64,000 nt of DNA from Bacteroidota bacterium (GCA_018267915.1 JAFDXN010000033.1:186001-250000); one strand, 5' to 3'; positions 37,016 through 47,116 are shown, counted from the first letter of the stretch. Notes: a model not told the origin generated them from the letters alone. Translations and numbers: made by a program.

Positions 37016-37033
37016 TTCTGTATGAAACCTGAA
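37016..37033 (-). promoter_or_regulatory. TTCAGAA-type direct repeat (degenerate) before phosphoesterase gene
   Basis: The plus strand reads TTCTGTA-TGAA-ACCTGAA, 11 of 14 consensus positions, with identical spacing and orientation to the stronger copies. Confidence 0.4.
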
Positions 37034-37062
37034 ATTAGTTGTGTTACTCTGTTACCAAATCA

Positions 37063-38038
37063 TTAATCATTTAGGGCAATCGTATAGTTATATAAGATTG
37101 CTCCTTTCCAGCTTACAACTTGTACCATTAATTTGTCTTCGGTTAGTGAAAACAGCATAAAGCCATGTTCGGAAATTGCAAATTTGGATTCTGGCAACTT
37201 ATCATTTACTGGTCGTGCTTCTGAGCCTGCGCCTGAAACGAAATAATTGGTATGACCCTGTGGCCGGATATATTCAAGGTCGTGTTCATGGCCTGCTACA
37301 TACCCATCAAGCCTATACTTATCGAAGATGGGCTTTAGAGATGCCCGTACTTCTGTTATTTCCGGATCTTTAATACGTTTCCCTGAAGTAAACAGAGGAT
37401 GATGGCCAAAGGCAAACCGACGTTTGATACTTGGGTCTGTATCACCAAGCGTTTTTATTAACCATTCTTTTTGTGCAGTAGTATCCTGCGATGTAACATA
37501 TTTTGCATAATCAGGTCTTTATAATATTCCCCCACAAAGGGGTTTGTATCAAGGAAAACCAGTAATATTTTCTTCGTCGTATCCTTTTTGCTGATTGGGA
37601 TCTTGATAGAGTAATAATGTTGAGGCATGTGCCACCTTACACTTTTCTTTGTGTATTCTACTTCTGCTTCCGCGTTGGTTTTTACATCATGGTTGCCCAA
37701 AACCACATACCAATCCTTTTGTAACGAAAATTGGTGATAAATATCTTCGTAGCTTTTGTCCCACAAAGGATCATTTATACTCAATACACCCTTTGGGTAA
37801 AAATTATCACCCGTTGAAATGATAAAGTCCGCGTTTGTTTTCTTAGATGTTATCGCCAGTTGTTCCGAGACCTCCTTTTGAAAATCTTCCCCGCATCTTC
37901 CCAATCACCTATTACCAAGAAATTCAGGCCATTTTTCAAGGTTGCCGGAGTTTGCACAGAATCAGTTACTTGCGCCGCAACAAATGCACAGCATATAGTA
38001 TTTATCAATATGCCTAATGCCACATACTTTATGTTCAT
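37063..38038 (-). pseudogene. Purple acid phosphatase-like metallophosphoesterase broken by two frameshifts
   Basis: Three minus-strand frames together encode one metallophosphoesterase of the tartrate-resistant acid phosphatase type. Frame one gives a signal peptide and LKNGLNFLVIGDW. A one-base loss in a G run near 37901 shifts the rest of GDWGR into frame two (GRCGEDFQKEVSEQLA...FIISTGDNFYPKG...WYVVLGNHDVKTNAEA...LLVFLDTNPF). A second one-base loss near 37520 shifts to frame three (DYAKYVTSQD...KRRFAFGHHPLFTSGKR...YVAGHEHDLEYI...), which ends at 37065-37063. All metal-ligand blocks (GDW, GDNF, GNHD, GHHP, GHEH) are still recognisable. Decay is therefore recent, or the bases are sequencing errors in short homopolymers. 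Confidence 0.85.
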
Positions 38039-38053
38039 AGATGTATTTTAGAA

Positions 38054-38081
38054 GCAGGGCTTGAATATTATCAAGCCCTGC
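38054..38081. terminator. Hairpin between beta-helix gene and phosphatase pseudogene
   Basis: The arms GCAGGGCTTGA and TCAAGCCCTGC are perfect 11-nt inverted copies with a 6-nt loop. The hairpin lies 22 bp after the stop of the minus-strand beta-helix protein. A U-run is weak, so it could be a transcript-stabilising or attenuating hairpin instead of a strong terminator. Confidence 0.5.
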
Positions 38082-38102
38082 TTATTATGATATTTGAATT
38101 TA

Positions 38103-39278
38103 CTAATGAAGATTACCACTGCCATTTGAAGGGTAGGCTCCCAAATCAGCACTAGGTCCGGCATCACCTCCTGACAGAGGAATATATCCAAGGTTAGGGA
38201 GCGTAGTAACGCCTGCACCGATAGCTGGGGAACCTGACTGAAGATGTGGATTGTTGTTGTCAGATGTATTCATTATGTTCCCATCGAGGCCAGTAAGCAT
38301 TGGGTTTACGTTTATCTTGTCCGTGGGTTGCTGTTTCCCCCAATTACCAGCCGGGTAATAATTAGCTTTTACAGAATCGTCAACTGCATAAAATAAATTG
38401 TTACCGTAATGGACGTTGTTTGTATCGGCTAATTGTGTTATTTCCAGTCCTCTGTAAACGTTTACAAAGATGTTGTTATAGACATTCGCTGCAGTTGAGA
38501 GGTCCACGTTCACACCCCTCCCGGGTTCGCCTGCACCACGCCTAAAACCACTGTTTACTACAGTATTGTTATAAACATTCATCCTTGTCTGGGGTAATAA
38601 AATAGTAGCGTTCGTCTCAAGTTTTATACCACTTCCTGCCTGGCTCCAGATATAATTGTATGCAATGTCGCCTGTCGCGCCGTCCTTCATATTAATAGCT
38701 TCGCCATCAGTTGTACCATTATGCTGAAATGTGCTGCGCAATATGCTGACTTGAGCACCCTGGCACCTTAGCCCATCATCTTGTCCTTCAAACAACCAAC
38801 TATCATGGAAGACAAATGGAATGTTCCTGGCTATATAAAGAGATTTTCTTGCGCTTCCGGATGAATCGGGGCCACCAGTATAGTTGATATGCGTCCACTT
38901 AAAACTTACATAATTTGCTGTGTCACATTGAAATCCTCCCCAGTGGGTACTATTGTCGAATGAAGTGAAAGTTATCGGTGAAGATTGAGTTCCCTCAGAA
39001 ATTAAGGTGCCGGAAATATAAAATGCAGAATTATTTAGCACTTTGACAGTTACGTTATTCTCTATATATAGAGTATCAGTATTTTTCACCTGGATATCAC
39101 ACTTAATATAGTACGTTTTACCAGACAGCATGGTACCCCTAATATACCCGCAAAGCGTATCCTGATTAATAGGATTTGATTCCGGAGTTACAGCGGTACT
39201 AATTGTATTCTTTGTCTTTTTACAAGAATAAGCCACCACCATTGATGCGGCGACAAGAAATAATAACAGTTTTTTCAT
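38103..39278 (-). CDS. Right-handed parallel beta-helix lipoprotein
   Basis: A 391-residue protein with a lipobox leader (MKKLLLFLVAASMVVAYSCKKT; Cys at 19). Short repeating turns follow, typical of a parallel beta helix: LYIENNVTVKVLNNSAFYISGTLISEGTQSSPITFTS, VSILRSTFQHNGTTDGEAINMKDGATGDIAYNYIWSQAGSGIKLETNATI, MNVYNNTVVNSGF, NVYNNIFVNVYRGLEI. Such folds are common in polysaccharide-acting or surface-adhesive proteins; no catalytic site is evident. It follows the TonB receptor at 39336 by 57 bp and is probably its co-expressed partner. Confidence 0.82.
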   Translation of the reverse strand: MKKLLLFLVAASMVVAYSCKKTKNTISTAVTPESNPINQDTLCGYIRGTMLSGKTYYIKCDIQVKNTDTLYIENNVTVKVLNNSAFYISGTLISEGTQSSPITFTSFDNSTHWGGFQCDTANYVSFKWTHINYTGGPDSSGSARKSLYIARNIPFVFHDSWLFEGQDDGLRCQGAQVSILRSTFQHNGTTDGEAINMKDGATGDIAYNYIWSQAGSGIKLETNATILLPQTRMNVYNNTVVNSGFRRGAGEPGRGVNVDLSTAANVYNNIFVNVYRGLEITQLADTNNVHYGNNLFYAVDDSVKANYYPAGNWGKQQPTDKINVNPMLTGLDGNIMNTSDNNNPHLQSGSPAIGAGVTTLPNLGYIPLSGGDAGPSADLGAYPSNGSGNLH

Positions 39279-39335
39279 CTTTTGTTTTTTTATTTTTATG
39301 AATGGTTCAGTTTTTTCAATGAATATGCTGCATTA

Positions 39336-42053
39336 CTAGTTTAACTTGTAGCTAAAGCCAAACAGGAAACTTCGCCCGAAATAATTCTTCTCAACCAACA
39401 ATCCATTTGTTAGTTTTACCACGTATGGGGCGTTAAGGAGGTTATTTAATTTCACAAACGCGCCAAAATGTTTACCGATATTTTTGTCCGCCGAAAAATC
39501 AAGTTGTGAAAGATCTTGTTGATAGTAATCTGTGCCGTAAAAAGGTGCTACATCAGAAATTCGCTTACCGGTAAATTGGTACGCTATCTCTATATTTAAC
39601 CCTATTTTTTTATTCAGATATAGTAGCGATAGGTTGGCAATATGTTTTGACTGTCCCTGTAGTGGATGGTTTTGGGATTTTAATACTTCCTTGCCTAAAG
39701 CAGTATCTGCAAAAAGCTTGTCAGTTGTCAGGGAAGAATTGGTAAATGTATAATTTGCATTTATACCGAAATGGCCAATGAATTTGATTACTGCAAGTTC
39801 AAACCCATAATTCGTTGCGGTTCCGTCGGAAGTATATGTAAGCGTTGGGGCGTATATATTCTTTAAATCAAAAGTTGCTTCAATGGGGTGTTGTAATTGT
39901 TTATAAAATACACCAGCAAGGATTTCTTCGTTATTTGAGGGATACCATTCGTATCGCAAGTCAGCATTGGCAGCCTGTGTATGTTCGAGGTATGGGTTAC
40001 CAACCTGGTCATAATTGTCCCCTTTAATATCGTAAGGTACCAGATCAAAATAGCTAGGCCTGCTTAGTGATTTGTATAATGCAAGCCTCAAATTTTGCTT
40101 TTTATCGATTGCATACTTCAATTGCAGATTCGGTAAAAAGTCCATATAGCTGACATTTGCGTTTGCTGCATTTTGGCTGGCAGGTGCATGAGTAGTATAA
40201 GCATCATCTGTATTCTCAATCCTGAAACCTGCTAATACCTGTAAAGGGCCGAAATTTGTCTTTATCTGGGCATAATATGCTGAAACAGTTTCACTTGCAT
40301 CATAATTATTTGTTCCATAATCTCCTATGCCATGACTGTAAACAAGCCAGTCCGCATTTTCAATGCCAGTATAAACACTCTTCATTGTTTGGTTGGCATT
40401 TCTCAGTTCAAAATCATTTAGATAGTTTGAACGACTTTTTCTTCGGTAAAGCCCACCTGCTTTGAAATCAAATGTGCGGCCTAAAAGGAAGGGCTTATAT
40501 TCCAGGTCTAATGCGCCGGAGTAATCTTTGTCATTATTATGCTGCCAAACGCGCGTTAGCCCATCAAAATAAGTCGCGGAATGATGATAGGCTGAATCAA
40601 TAAGAAAATCCCTACTTACCTCTGCTTGGTCAGGTGTTTTATTTGTCGCAATGGAATATAACCCAGTCCAGTTCAAAAATAAATTCCTTGTTATTTGGTG
40701 TTTGCCATTTAATATTGCGCTTTCAATGCTCTGATTATTATATTCCGAACGATCTCTCAAAAATACTTGGCCAGTACCATATAGATTGCCTGTTCTGAAA
40801 GTCGTTAAAGATGTGTCGGATGTGAATCTTGACTGGATATCCTTAAGGTTTAGGTAGATATTCGTAAATGAAATGTTGTTCTTGCTGTTAAGCTGGTAAT
40901 CAACTTTTGCATTTAGGCCGCTGCGTATCGTTTGGTCATAATATGTCCTGTTAAAGCCTTCGGTAAGGTATGGGGTACCATCCAGAAGAGGAGCAACTGT
41001 AAAAAACTGGTTGTTTGAGGTAGTATATTTATTTTGATAAGTACCGGAAAGTAATATCCCTAATTTGTTATGAATAAACCGCCTGCCAACTATCAAGCCT
41101 CCGGAATAATATGGGGTAAAAGTCTTGGGGGCAAAGTCAAGGTTTTTTCTTGGAAAATCACTTGGTTGTGTTACATACCCTTTCGGATTACTTTCATTGG
41201 GGTCTTGGGCATGTATAATACTTCTGTCAAAAGCTTGAAAAGGTTGTTTCCATAAAAGCGCGCTATATCCTGAGAAGGCATTAGCATGTAACAGTAATTC
41301 ATCAGGCGCATCCTTCATTTCAAGGTTCACAGTACCTCCTATAGCATCCCCCTCCATATCTGGAGTTAAGGATTTATATACTTCAATTTTTTGCAATAGC
41401 TCGGAAGGGATAATATCCAGAGGTACATATCGGTTATACGGATCGGGACTTGGTATCTTGCAGCCATTAATTAAAGTATTGTTATAACGTTGGTCCATCC
41501 CCCTCACTATGGCGTATCTGCCATCACCCTGATTACTACGCTCCAGTGAAACACCTGAGACGCGTTGAAGAATATTTGCGGCGGTTATATCGGGTGAGAT
41601 CTCAATGGCTTTAGCACCAACGATATTTACTATTTGATCACCATTTTTTTCTTTGTAACGGGAACTTTCATCTGTTTCATTGTTCCTTTTCCTATTGATC
41701 TGCACCTCTGTCAATGTCAAATTCTTAGGCCGCAGGAAAATGTTCATTTCAACTTCTCCATCCTCATTCTCTTCTTTCCTTGCTTTACTTGTATTGATAA
41801 GTCTTGTAGAGCTGTCAAATCCTGTATAGTTTACAAGAATGGAGTAATCACCGGCTGGTACATGCTCAAATCGGTATTCCCCCTCATTGTCTGTTATTGT
41901 CTGCTGGTGAAGCTCTTTAAGATATACACTCGCTCCAGGAAGCGGCTCGTTTAATTCGCTATCTTTTACACGCCCCTTTATTTTAAAGGTTTGGGCATGT
42001 AGCGCGGTTACTAAAAGTACGGAGGTTAATGAGAATACAAATGTTTTTAGCAC
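39336..42053 (-). CDS. TonB-dependent receptor
   Basis: A 905-residue protein starting with GTG at 42053 (VLKTFVFSLTSVLLVTALHAQ, a good signal peptide). Domains: CarboxypepD_reg-like about 24-110, plug about 125-250 (ANILQRVSGVSLERSNQGDGRYAIVRGMDQRYNNTLINGCKIPSPDP, DMEGDAIGGTVNLEMK), then a barrel ending SFLFGFSYKLN. Its RGMDQRYN plug signature links it to the receptor at 32870. An exact TTCAGAA-N4-TTCAGAA repeat is 38 bp upstream, so it is a strong regulon candidate and the first gene of a unit with the beta-helix lipoprotein and perhaps the phosphatase pseudogene. Confidence 0.88.
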   Translation of the reverse strand: MLKTFVFSLTSVLLVTALHAQTFKIKGRVKDSELNEPLPGASVYLKELHQQTITDNEGEYRFEHVPAGDYSILVNYTGFDSSTRLINTSKARKEENEDGEVEMNIFLRPKNLTLTEVQINRKRNNETDESSRYKEKNGDQIVNIVGAKAIEISPDITAANILQRVSGVSLERSNQGDGRYAIVRGMDQRYNNTLINGCKIPSPDPYNRYVPLDIIPSELLQKIEVYKSLTPDMEGDAIGGTVNLEMKDAPDELLLHANAFSGYSALLWKQPFQAFDRSIIHAQDPNESNPKGYVTQPSDFPRKNLDFAPKTFTPYYSGGLIVGRRFIHNKLGILLSGTYQNKYTTSNNQFFTVAPLLDGTPYLTEGFNRTYYDQTIRSGLNAKVDYQLNSKNNISFTNIYLNLKDIQSRFTSDTSLTTFRTGNLYGTGQVFLRDRSEYNNQSIESAILNGKHQITRNLFLNWTGLYSIATNKTPDQAEVSRDFLIDSAYHHSATYFDGLTRVWQHNNDKDYSGALDLEYKPFLLGRTFDFKAGGLYRRKSRSNYLNDFELRNANQTMKSVYTGIENADWLVYSHGIGDYGTNNYDASETVSAYYAQIKTNFGPLQVLAGFRIENTDDAYTTHAPASQNAANANVSYMDFLPNLQLKYAIDKKQNLRLALYKSLSRPSYFDLVPYDIKGDNYDQVGNPYLEHTQAANADLRYEWYPSNNEEILAGVFYKQLQHPIEATFDLKNIYAPTLTYTSDGTATNYGFELAVIKFIGHFGINANYTFTNSSLTTDKLFADTALGKEVLKSQNHPLQGQSKHIANLSLLYLNKKIGLNIEIAYQFTGKRISDVAPFYGTDYYQQDLSQLDFSADKNIGKHFGAFVKLNNLLNAPYVVKLTNGLLVEKNYFGRSFLFGFSYKLN

Positions 42054-42090
42054 TCAGAATAGTTTTCTGAGGGCGAATTTGAGTACCCAA

Positions 42091-42108
42091 TTCTGAATTG
42101 ATTCTGAA
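42091..42108 (-). promoter_or_regulatory. TTCAGAA-N4-TTCAGAA direct repeat before TonB receptor
   Basis: The plus strand reads TTCTGAA-TTGA-TTCTGAA, 14 of 14 consensus positions, 38 bp before the GTG start at 42053. Confidence 0.65.
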
Positions 42109-42224
42109 TAAATCCTGTACTTTACAGCTTGGTGAAAATTAGATAACACCAAGGATACATAGGCGTAACAAAATGGTAACTCATTACCAAATTGTGAACA
42201 AAAAGAACGATGTTACGCAGCAAT

Positions 42225-42638
42225 TTATAAAATAATGACTATTGTTCCGGATACAATTAACAACCCGCCGATGATCACTTTTAAGTCCATCGGTTCCTTC
42301 AAAATGACGAAAGATAATCCTATTGCTATGGCGACACTTAATTTATCAATTGGAGCTACCTTAGATACATCCCCTGTTTGCAAGGCCTTAAAGTAAAATA
42401 TCCAGGATAGTCCGGTCGCGATACCTGATAGCACCAGAAACAATACATTCCGTTTGCTTAGCTCTTTTAATTCTTTCAATTGACCACTTAAGAGTACGAT
42501 GCCCCAAGCCATAAATAGGACAACGCAAGTACGGATAGCCGTTGCGAGATTACCGCTAATTCCTTTTACACCTATTTTGGCAAGTATTGCAGTAGCGGCG
42601 GCAAATACAGCGCTAAGGACTGCATAAAATTTCCACAT
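42225..42638 (-). CDS. EamA/DMT-family half-size transporter
   Basis: A 137-residue membrane protein with four to five hydrophobic helices: FYAVLSAVFAAATAILAKIGVKG, ATAIRTCVVLFMAWGIVLLSG, NVLFLVLSGIATGLSWIFYFKAL, LSVAIAIGLSFVILKEP, and VIIGGLLIVSGTIVIIL. It is one EamA repeat of the drug/metabolite transporter superfamily and so would act as a dimer. The motif GDVSKVAPIDKLSV is typical. It lies 35 bp after the outer-membrane barrel gene at 42674 and may share its transcript. Confidence 0.88.
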   Translation of the reverse strand: MWKFYAVLSAVFAAATAILAKIGVKGISGNLATAIRTCVVLFMAWGIVLLSGQLKELKELSKRNVLFLVLSGIATGLSWIFYFKALQTGDVSKVAPIDKLSVAIAIGLSFVILKEPMDLKVIIGGLLIVSGTIVIIL

Positions 42639-42673
42639 ATTATGAACGTATAACCGATTTTAATACAACCTAA

Positions 42674-45121
42674 CTAATCTGACGATGCTCCGGGGTCCTG
42701 CAAATTGTGCTCTTTATTCTTGAAGTCCAGCCTGCCAAACTTGTAGGTAAAGGTCACTCCGATAGAGCGTAGGGGAATTTTCCGAACACTATACGATTGA
42801 TAATTGCCTGTATCTACAGTTGTTACTTGTTTTATGTAATTACTGAAGAGATTTGTGGCGGTACCACCAATGCTTGCCTTTTTATTCCAGAACTGTTTCC
42901 GGAAGCCAAACGTATACGTTAGAGATTGTGGATTTCTTCCCTGTATATTATTAAATGCTGACCTGTAATTTACAAATGCCTCGGCAATAAAATTGCCCGA
43001 GATCTCATAGCCGATATTCATATTCAATCTCCAATTAAAGCTATTTGTTATGGTGTTGGTAGTGTCGAAGGAGTTAATAATATGCCGGTTAAAGATCATA
43101 CAATTACCCCTGATGTTCAGCTTATCAAACAAAGGAGCCAATCCTGAAATAATGAACCCTGTATTGTATTCCGTACCAATATTCTGACGGCTGACTATCG
43201 AAACATTTTTGTACGCCGAATCCCCTATAATATACGTTGGATAAAAGGCCGTATACGGTTTTATATCATTACTATTAATTCGTTCACTCAAAGCTAGCGA
43301 AAGATTGCCACCCTTCTTAAATGAACGATTGTAGCCTAATTCAAAGTTGTTGCCTATTTCAGGCTTCAATAATGGATTCCCGGTTGTGATATTATACGGA
43401 TCACTTAGATTAAGAAAGGGGTTCAATTCGTCGTATTCGGGACGCTCTATACGATGGGTATATGCCAACTTTATAGATTGCTTATCATTTAGATTGTGAG
43501 AAAATATTACCGAAGGAACATAAGTGTTATAGGAGGGAATACGAAGGTTTCCATAATCAATATTAACATCTGTATGTTCTATTCGGAACCCGGCTTTAAT
43601 TTGCAGAAAGTTTAAAAAGAAAAATGATCCCGCCAGATACCCGGCATAAACATTCATATTATAATATAAATCATAAGACTGCAACGGATCATTTAAATAT
43701 TCATCAGTTAAAGGGTAATAAACATCAACAGAAGCACCGCTATGTATCTTCTGGAAAGTAGTCTTTACTCCAGCTTCAATTGTAGTGTTTTCTCCCTGTT
43801 CACGTACATAATCCATATAAATATTGGTTTGTTTGTCAGTTCCTGGATTATAACTGGTTGTACCTGCATATGGTGTTGCTGACAATGAATATGTTTGGTT
43901 CTGGCTATTCTGTGATGTCGGCCTGCCATAGCTTGAGGCATATAATATATTTAGCTCTTCCCCTTTGCGTTTAAAGGCGTGCTTATAATTAATACTCCAA
44001 TCTAACGAGTAAGTAATCGTTTGACTTGCTGAGTTACGTAGGCTGACCACGTCTGAAATGGGGTTGTTTGATGCATTAGTTATAATTGCTTCCTGGTTTG
44101 CTATGCCGTCCCTTCGGTTGCCGAAATGGTCATATTGAAAAGACCCCGTCACTGCATCTTTTTTTGAAAAATCCCAATCAAACCCTATTCCTGATTGATA
44201 CCCATTCCTTGTAACGTTCCCATAGCCGTCTTGAAAAAACTTCGTTGAAGTTTGATCTGCAGCACTATATGAAGTGCGATTTTGGGTATTAGGAGACTTG
44301 GCTGCTAGTGCTGTATTGCCGCTGAAAAAGGCATTTATGCCAAAGTTGCCATTACGCATATTTAGATTTACTGAGGCATTTTCTATACGCGTGCCGATAG
44401 ATAGATTGATGTTCCCATTTATTCCTTTAGCCTTATTATCCTTTAAAATAATATTTATGATGCCGCCGGTACCTTGGGCATCATATTTTGCCCCTGGGGT
44501 GGTTATTGCTTCTATACTTTTTATTTGGCTTGCCGGAATGGAAGCCAACGCATCGGCAAGGCTATTGCCGAAAATACTAGATGGCTTGCCATTAATAAGA
44601 AAGCGTATATTCGAATTACCTTGCAACTCGACATTACCATCTACATCAACCGATACTTGGGGCACCTTTTTTAACACATCCAAAGCAACGCCCCCCTGAG
44701 TCGTAATGTCATTAGCTGAATTGTAAACAATCTTATCTATCCTATTTTCAATTACCGATGCATTGCCAGTTACGACAACGTCATTCAAATTATGCGTTTG
44801 AGAATGAAGCATAACGGTTTTTAATGCAATGTGTGATTTTGTCTTACTAAGCACCACACTATCTATATAATATTTTTCATAACCTACAAAATCTATGGAA
44901 ACATTATAAACGCCGTATGGCAATTGATTTATCGTATATACGCCGGTAGAGTCTGCCCTTGTGCCATCCACTACCTTACCAGTGGTTCTATCGATTGCAG
45001 TTATAATAGCATATTCTATACCTGAAGTGGTATTAAAATCGATCACATCACCAGTTATGCTAGTTTGCGCTTCAGAACTAAGGCAAAAAAATATAAGTGA
45101 TACCAGCCAATACAGTTTCAT
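42674..45121 (-). CDS. Outer-membrane beta-barrel receptor (TonB-like, OMP_b-brl_3 type)
   Basis: An 815-residue protein with a signal peptide (MKLYWLVSLIFFCLSSEAQ), a CarboxypepD_reg-like domain at about 20-110, a plug-like part (IDKIVYNSANDITTQGGVALDVLKKVPQVSVDVDGNVELQGNSNIRFLINGKPSSIFG...ITTPGAKYDAQGTGGIINIILKDN), and a long barrel. This is the receptor subgroup with the NIRFLINGKPS signature seen in OMP_b-brl_3 proteins. The final residues (KNKEHNLQDPGASSD) extend beyond the last strand. A degenerate 11-bp-period repeat lies 45 bp upstream. It is divergent from the PAP2 gene at 45408. Confidence 0.85.
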   Translation of the reverse strand: MKLYWLVSLIFFCLSSEAQTSITGDVIDFNTTSGIEYAIITAIDRTTGKVVDGTRADSTGVYTINQLPYGVYNVSIDFVGYEKYYIDSVVLSKTKSHIALKTVMLHSQTHNLNDVVVTGNASVIENRIDKIVYNSANDITTQGGVALDVLKKVPQVSVDVDGNVELQGNSNIRFLINGKPSSIFGNSLADALASIPASQIKSIEAITTPGAKYDAQGTGGIINIILKDNKAKGINGNINLSIGTRIENASVNLNMRNGNFGINAFFSGNTALAAKSPNTQNRTSYSAADQTSTKFFQDGYGNVTRNGYQSGIGFDWDFSKKDAVTGSFQYDHFGNRRDGIANQEAIITNASNNPISDVVSLRNSASQTITYSLDWSINYKHAFKRKGEELNILYASSYGRPTSQNSQNQTYSLSATPYAGTTSYNPGTDKQTNIYMDYVREQGENTTIEAGVKTTFQKIHSGASVDVYYPLTDEYLNDPLQSYDLYYNMNVYAGYLAGSFFFLNFLQIKAGFRIEHTDVNIDYGNLRIPSYNTYVPSVIFSHNLNDKQSIKLAYTHRIERPEYDELNPFLNLSDPYNITTGNPLLKPEIGNNFELGYNRSFKKGGNLSLALSERINSNDIKPYTAFYPTYIIGDSAYKNVSIVSRQNIGTEYNTGFIISGLAPLFDKLNIRGNCMIFNRHIINSFDTTNTITNSFNWRLNMNIGYEISGNFIAEAFVNYRSAFNNIQGRNPQSLTYTFGFRKQFWNKKASIGGTATNLFSNYIKQVTTVDTGNYQSYSVRKIPLRSIGVTFTYKFGRLDFKNKEHNLQDPGASSD

Positions 45122-45165
45122 TGTCGACCGCTGTGTTATTTGAATTTCGCAAAGTAATGCTTGGA

Positions 45166-45183
45166 AACTGAATTATTTTTGAA
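45166..45183 (-). promoter_or_regulatory. TTCAGAA-type direct repeat (degenerate) in the divergent promoter
   Basis: The plus strand reads AACTGAA-TTAT-TTTTGAA, 11 of 14 consensus positions, 45 bp before the outer-membrane receptor start at 45121. The gap to the divergent PAP2 gene is 286 bp and shows no gene. Confidence 0.4.
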
Positions 45184-45407
45184 CATTCTTCAATCTCATT
45201 TTGGATCTCCACATGTACTATATATCGAGATTAATCTATAATGTTTTCAATCCGAATTACTTAGTTCGATTTATAAAAGATGTGTTGCCGCAGACGATAA
45301 AGGCATGTTATTGAAATACTGTTTTTCAAGTTAACAGTCACATCCTCTGAGAAATCTTTCTTGGCGCGCTTTTTAAGTGGCCGTATCGTAACCAAAAAGT
45401 ATCTTAA

Positions 45408-46424
45408 ATGGCGACAAGGCTTTTTTTCATGCTGACCGTATTCTTATTTTGCTGTTCAGCAAGTGTTTCTGCCCAGAAGACAGACACACTGGTGAAGAAA
45501 GTTGACACGCTGGTAAAGAAATTAGACAGTCTTAAACGTGAAGATACCGAACATGGCAAAAATGTCGACATCAATAAAGATGTCTACAACCAAAAGACAA
45601 AAATTACCCCGTCAACCTATCTAGCATTGTTGGGTACCGATTTTACTCAAGAGGTAACCGGGCCTTTTCACGCCACCGGAAAAACCTGGTTAAAGGTGGG
45701 CATATTCGCCACAATAGAAGGTGGCCTTTTTTTTGCAGATAAGCCCATCCAGCGAGAGGCTCTGGAGTTGAGAACACAAAATACAACGATCAGAAACGTG
45801 AGCGCCTATGTAACAGGCTTCGGTGGCCTATATGAAGCTTATACGCTGGTTGCATTGGGGGCATATGGTTACATATTCAAAAAGGAGAAAGTTCGAACTA
45901 CCTTTTACCTCGCAACCCAGGCTTATATAGTATCGGGTGCGATGCAAGTTGTACTTAAAAGTCTTACTACGCGCGATCGACCCAATTATTACAACCCTGA
46001 GCAACCAACTTTAACTAGCGCGGCGTTCCATGGGCCCTTCGCATCGGCAGGGAGGGATAACACTGGTAAAAAGCTCAACGGATCTTTCCCCTCAGGTCAT
46101 ACCACCGCGGCATTTGCTGCTGCTACTGTATTTTCGGTCGAATACAGGAATCAGCCTATAATTCCCATTATTGCTTATACCGCAGCCACGCTGGTTGGCC
46201 TTAGCCGTATAACAGAAAACAAACACTGGGCTACCGATGTGTTTGCTGGAGCTGCATTAGGCTATGTAACCGGCAAACAGGTGGCTTATAATTATCACCG
46301 CTATGCTAAATACCGAAATGAGCATCCAATGGCGCCCGCCAAAAGAAAAAGGCATGGCACCACAATGTTAAAAATAGACTATTACTTTGGCCATGTGGCA
46401 CCCGGACTAGTGTACAATTTTTAG
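45408..46424 (+). CDS. PAP2-family membrane phosphatase
   Basis: A 338-residue protein with a signal peptide (MATRLFFMLTVFLFCCSASVSAQ), a Lys/Asp-rich linker with a repeated VKKVDTLVKKLDSL segment, and several membrane helices. All three PAP2 motifs are present: KSLTTRDRP (Kx6RP), FPSGHTTAAF (PSGH), and SRITENKHWATD (SRx5Hx3D). PAP2 enzymes dephosphorylate lipid phosphates such as undecaprenyl pyrophosphate, phosphatidic acid or lipid A. It is the only plus-strand gene in the 15-48 kb block and is convergent with an HD-domain gene. A perfect 12-nt palindrome, GCCTCTAGAGGC, lies after it at 46443-46454. Confidence 0.88.
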   Translation: MATRLFFMLTVFLFCCSASVSAQKTDTLVKKVDTLVKKLDSLKREDTEHGKNVDINKDVYNQKTKITPSTYLALLGTDFTQEVTGPFHATGKTWLKVGIFATIEGGLFFADKPIQREALELRTQNTTIRNVSAYVTGFGGLYEAYTLVALGAYGYIFKKEKVRTTFYLATQAYIVSGAMQVVLKSLTTRDRPNYYNPEQPTLTSAAFHGPFASAGRDNTGKKLNGSFPSGHTTAAFAAATVFSVEYRNQPIIPIIAYTAATLVGLSRITENKHWATDVFAGAALGYVTGKQVAYNYHRYAKYRNEHPMAPAKRKRHGTTMLKIDYYFGHVAPGLVYNF

Positions 46425-46519
46425 ACGTCGTATTTGTGCCGCGCCTCTAGAGGCTCTACAGAGCATGCCCATTAAAAGCCCAAATCCTTTAGTATCCTTA
46501 CAAGTTAGTTAACTGCATC

Positions 46520-47116
46520 TCAATTGCACTTCATCCTTTCTAAATTCACTTCTTTAAACTTTTGAAGAACTTGTTGGCCGTAGTTTGTAAAATATTTGTG
46601 TGTTATAAGCATTTGGCAATTCTTCTCATTCCATTCATCTTGGCTATGCCCTAATTGTAAATAGCTATATAACTCTGACCTAAGAGCTCCCTCATAGGCA
46701 GGATAATCAGGCCTTGTAAAATGGTATAAATCAGCATCACAAATTACCATTTCTTCCAAAGTTCGAGGCTTTTGGGGGTAGCGGGTAGCTTCGATACAAC
46801 TCAGCACAGAGTCTATAAACTCACTGTTGCAAAATTGCTTTTTGAGGAAATCATTGGCAAGCTTCATACTTTCGTCTTCATGCCCTTTGTATGCATTTGC
46901 ATAACCGCAATCATGGAACCATGCTGCAACGGTAACTATAGCTAATTGTGTTTGCGAAAGTTTACAATATTTTCCAATTTCCTTAACCGCGTCAATAACT
47001 TCATAAGTATGACTTAAGTTATGGAACGATAATTTTTCTGAGAGATTGTTACGCAAGTAAGAAGTTACATAGTCTCCAACTTTAGTAACTAAATCATCCA
47101 ATTTTGTGTTTTGCAT
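46520..47116 (-). CDS. HD-domain phosphohydrolase
   Basis: The ATG at 47116 (MQNTKLDDLVTKVGDYVTSYL) gives 198 residues. A longer frame from a TTG at 47215 adds 33 residues without family character. The HD signature is seen as FHNLSHTYEV, then WFHDCGYANAYKGHEDES with the HD pair, and ICDADLYHF with a later metal-binding Asp. HD proteins hydrolyse nucleotides or other phosphoesters with divalent metals; the substrate is unknown. It is followed on the same strand by no close gene and preceded by the second PAP2 gene 171 bp away. Confidence 0.8.
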   Translation of the reverse strand: MQNTKLDDLVTKVGDYVTSYLRNNLSEKLSFHNLSHTYEVIDAVKEIGKYCKLSQTQLAIVTVAAWFHDCGYANAYKGHEDESMKLANDFLKKQFCNSEFIDSVLSCIEATRYPQKPRTLEEMVICDADLYHFTRPDYPAYEGALRSELYSYLQLGHSQDEWNEKNCQMLITHKYFTNYGQQVLQKFKEVNLERMKCN

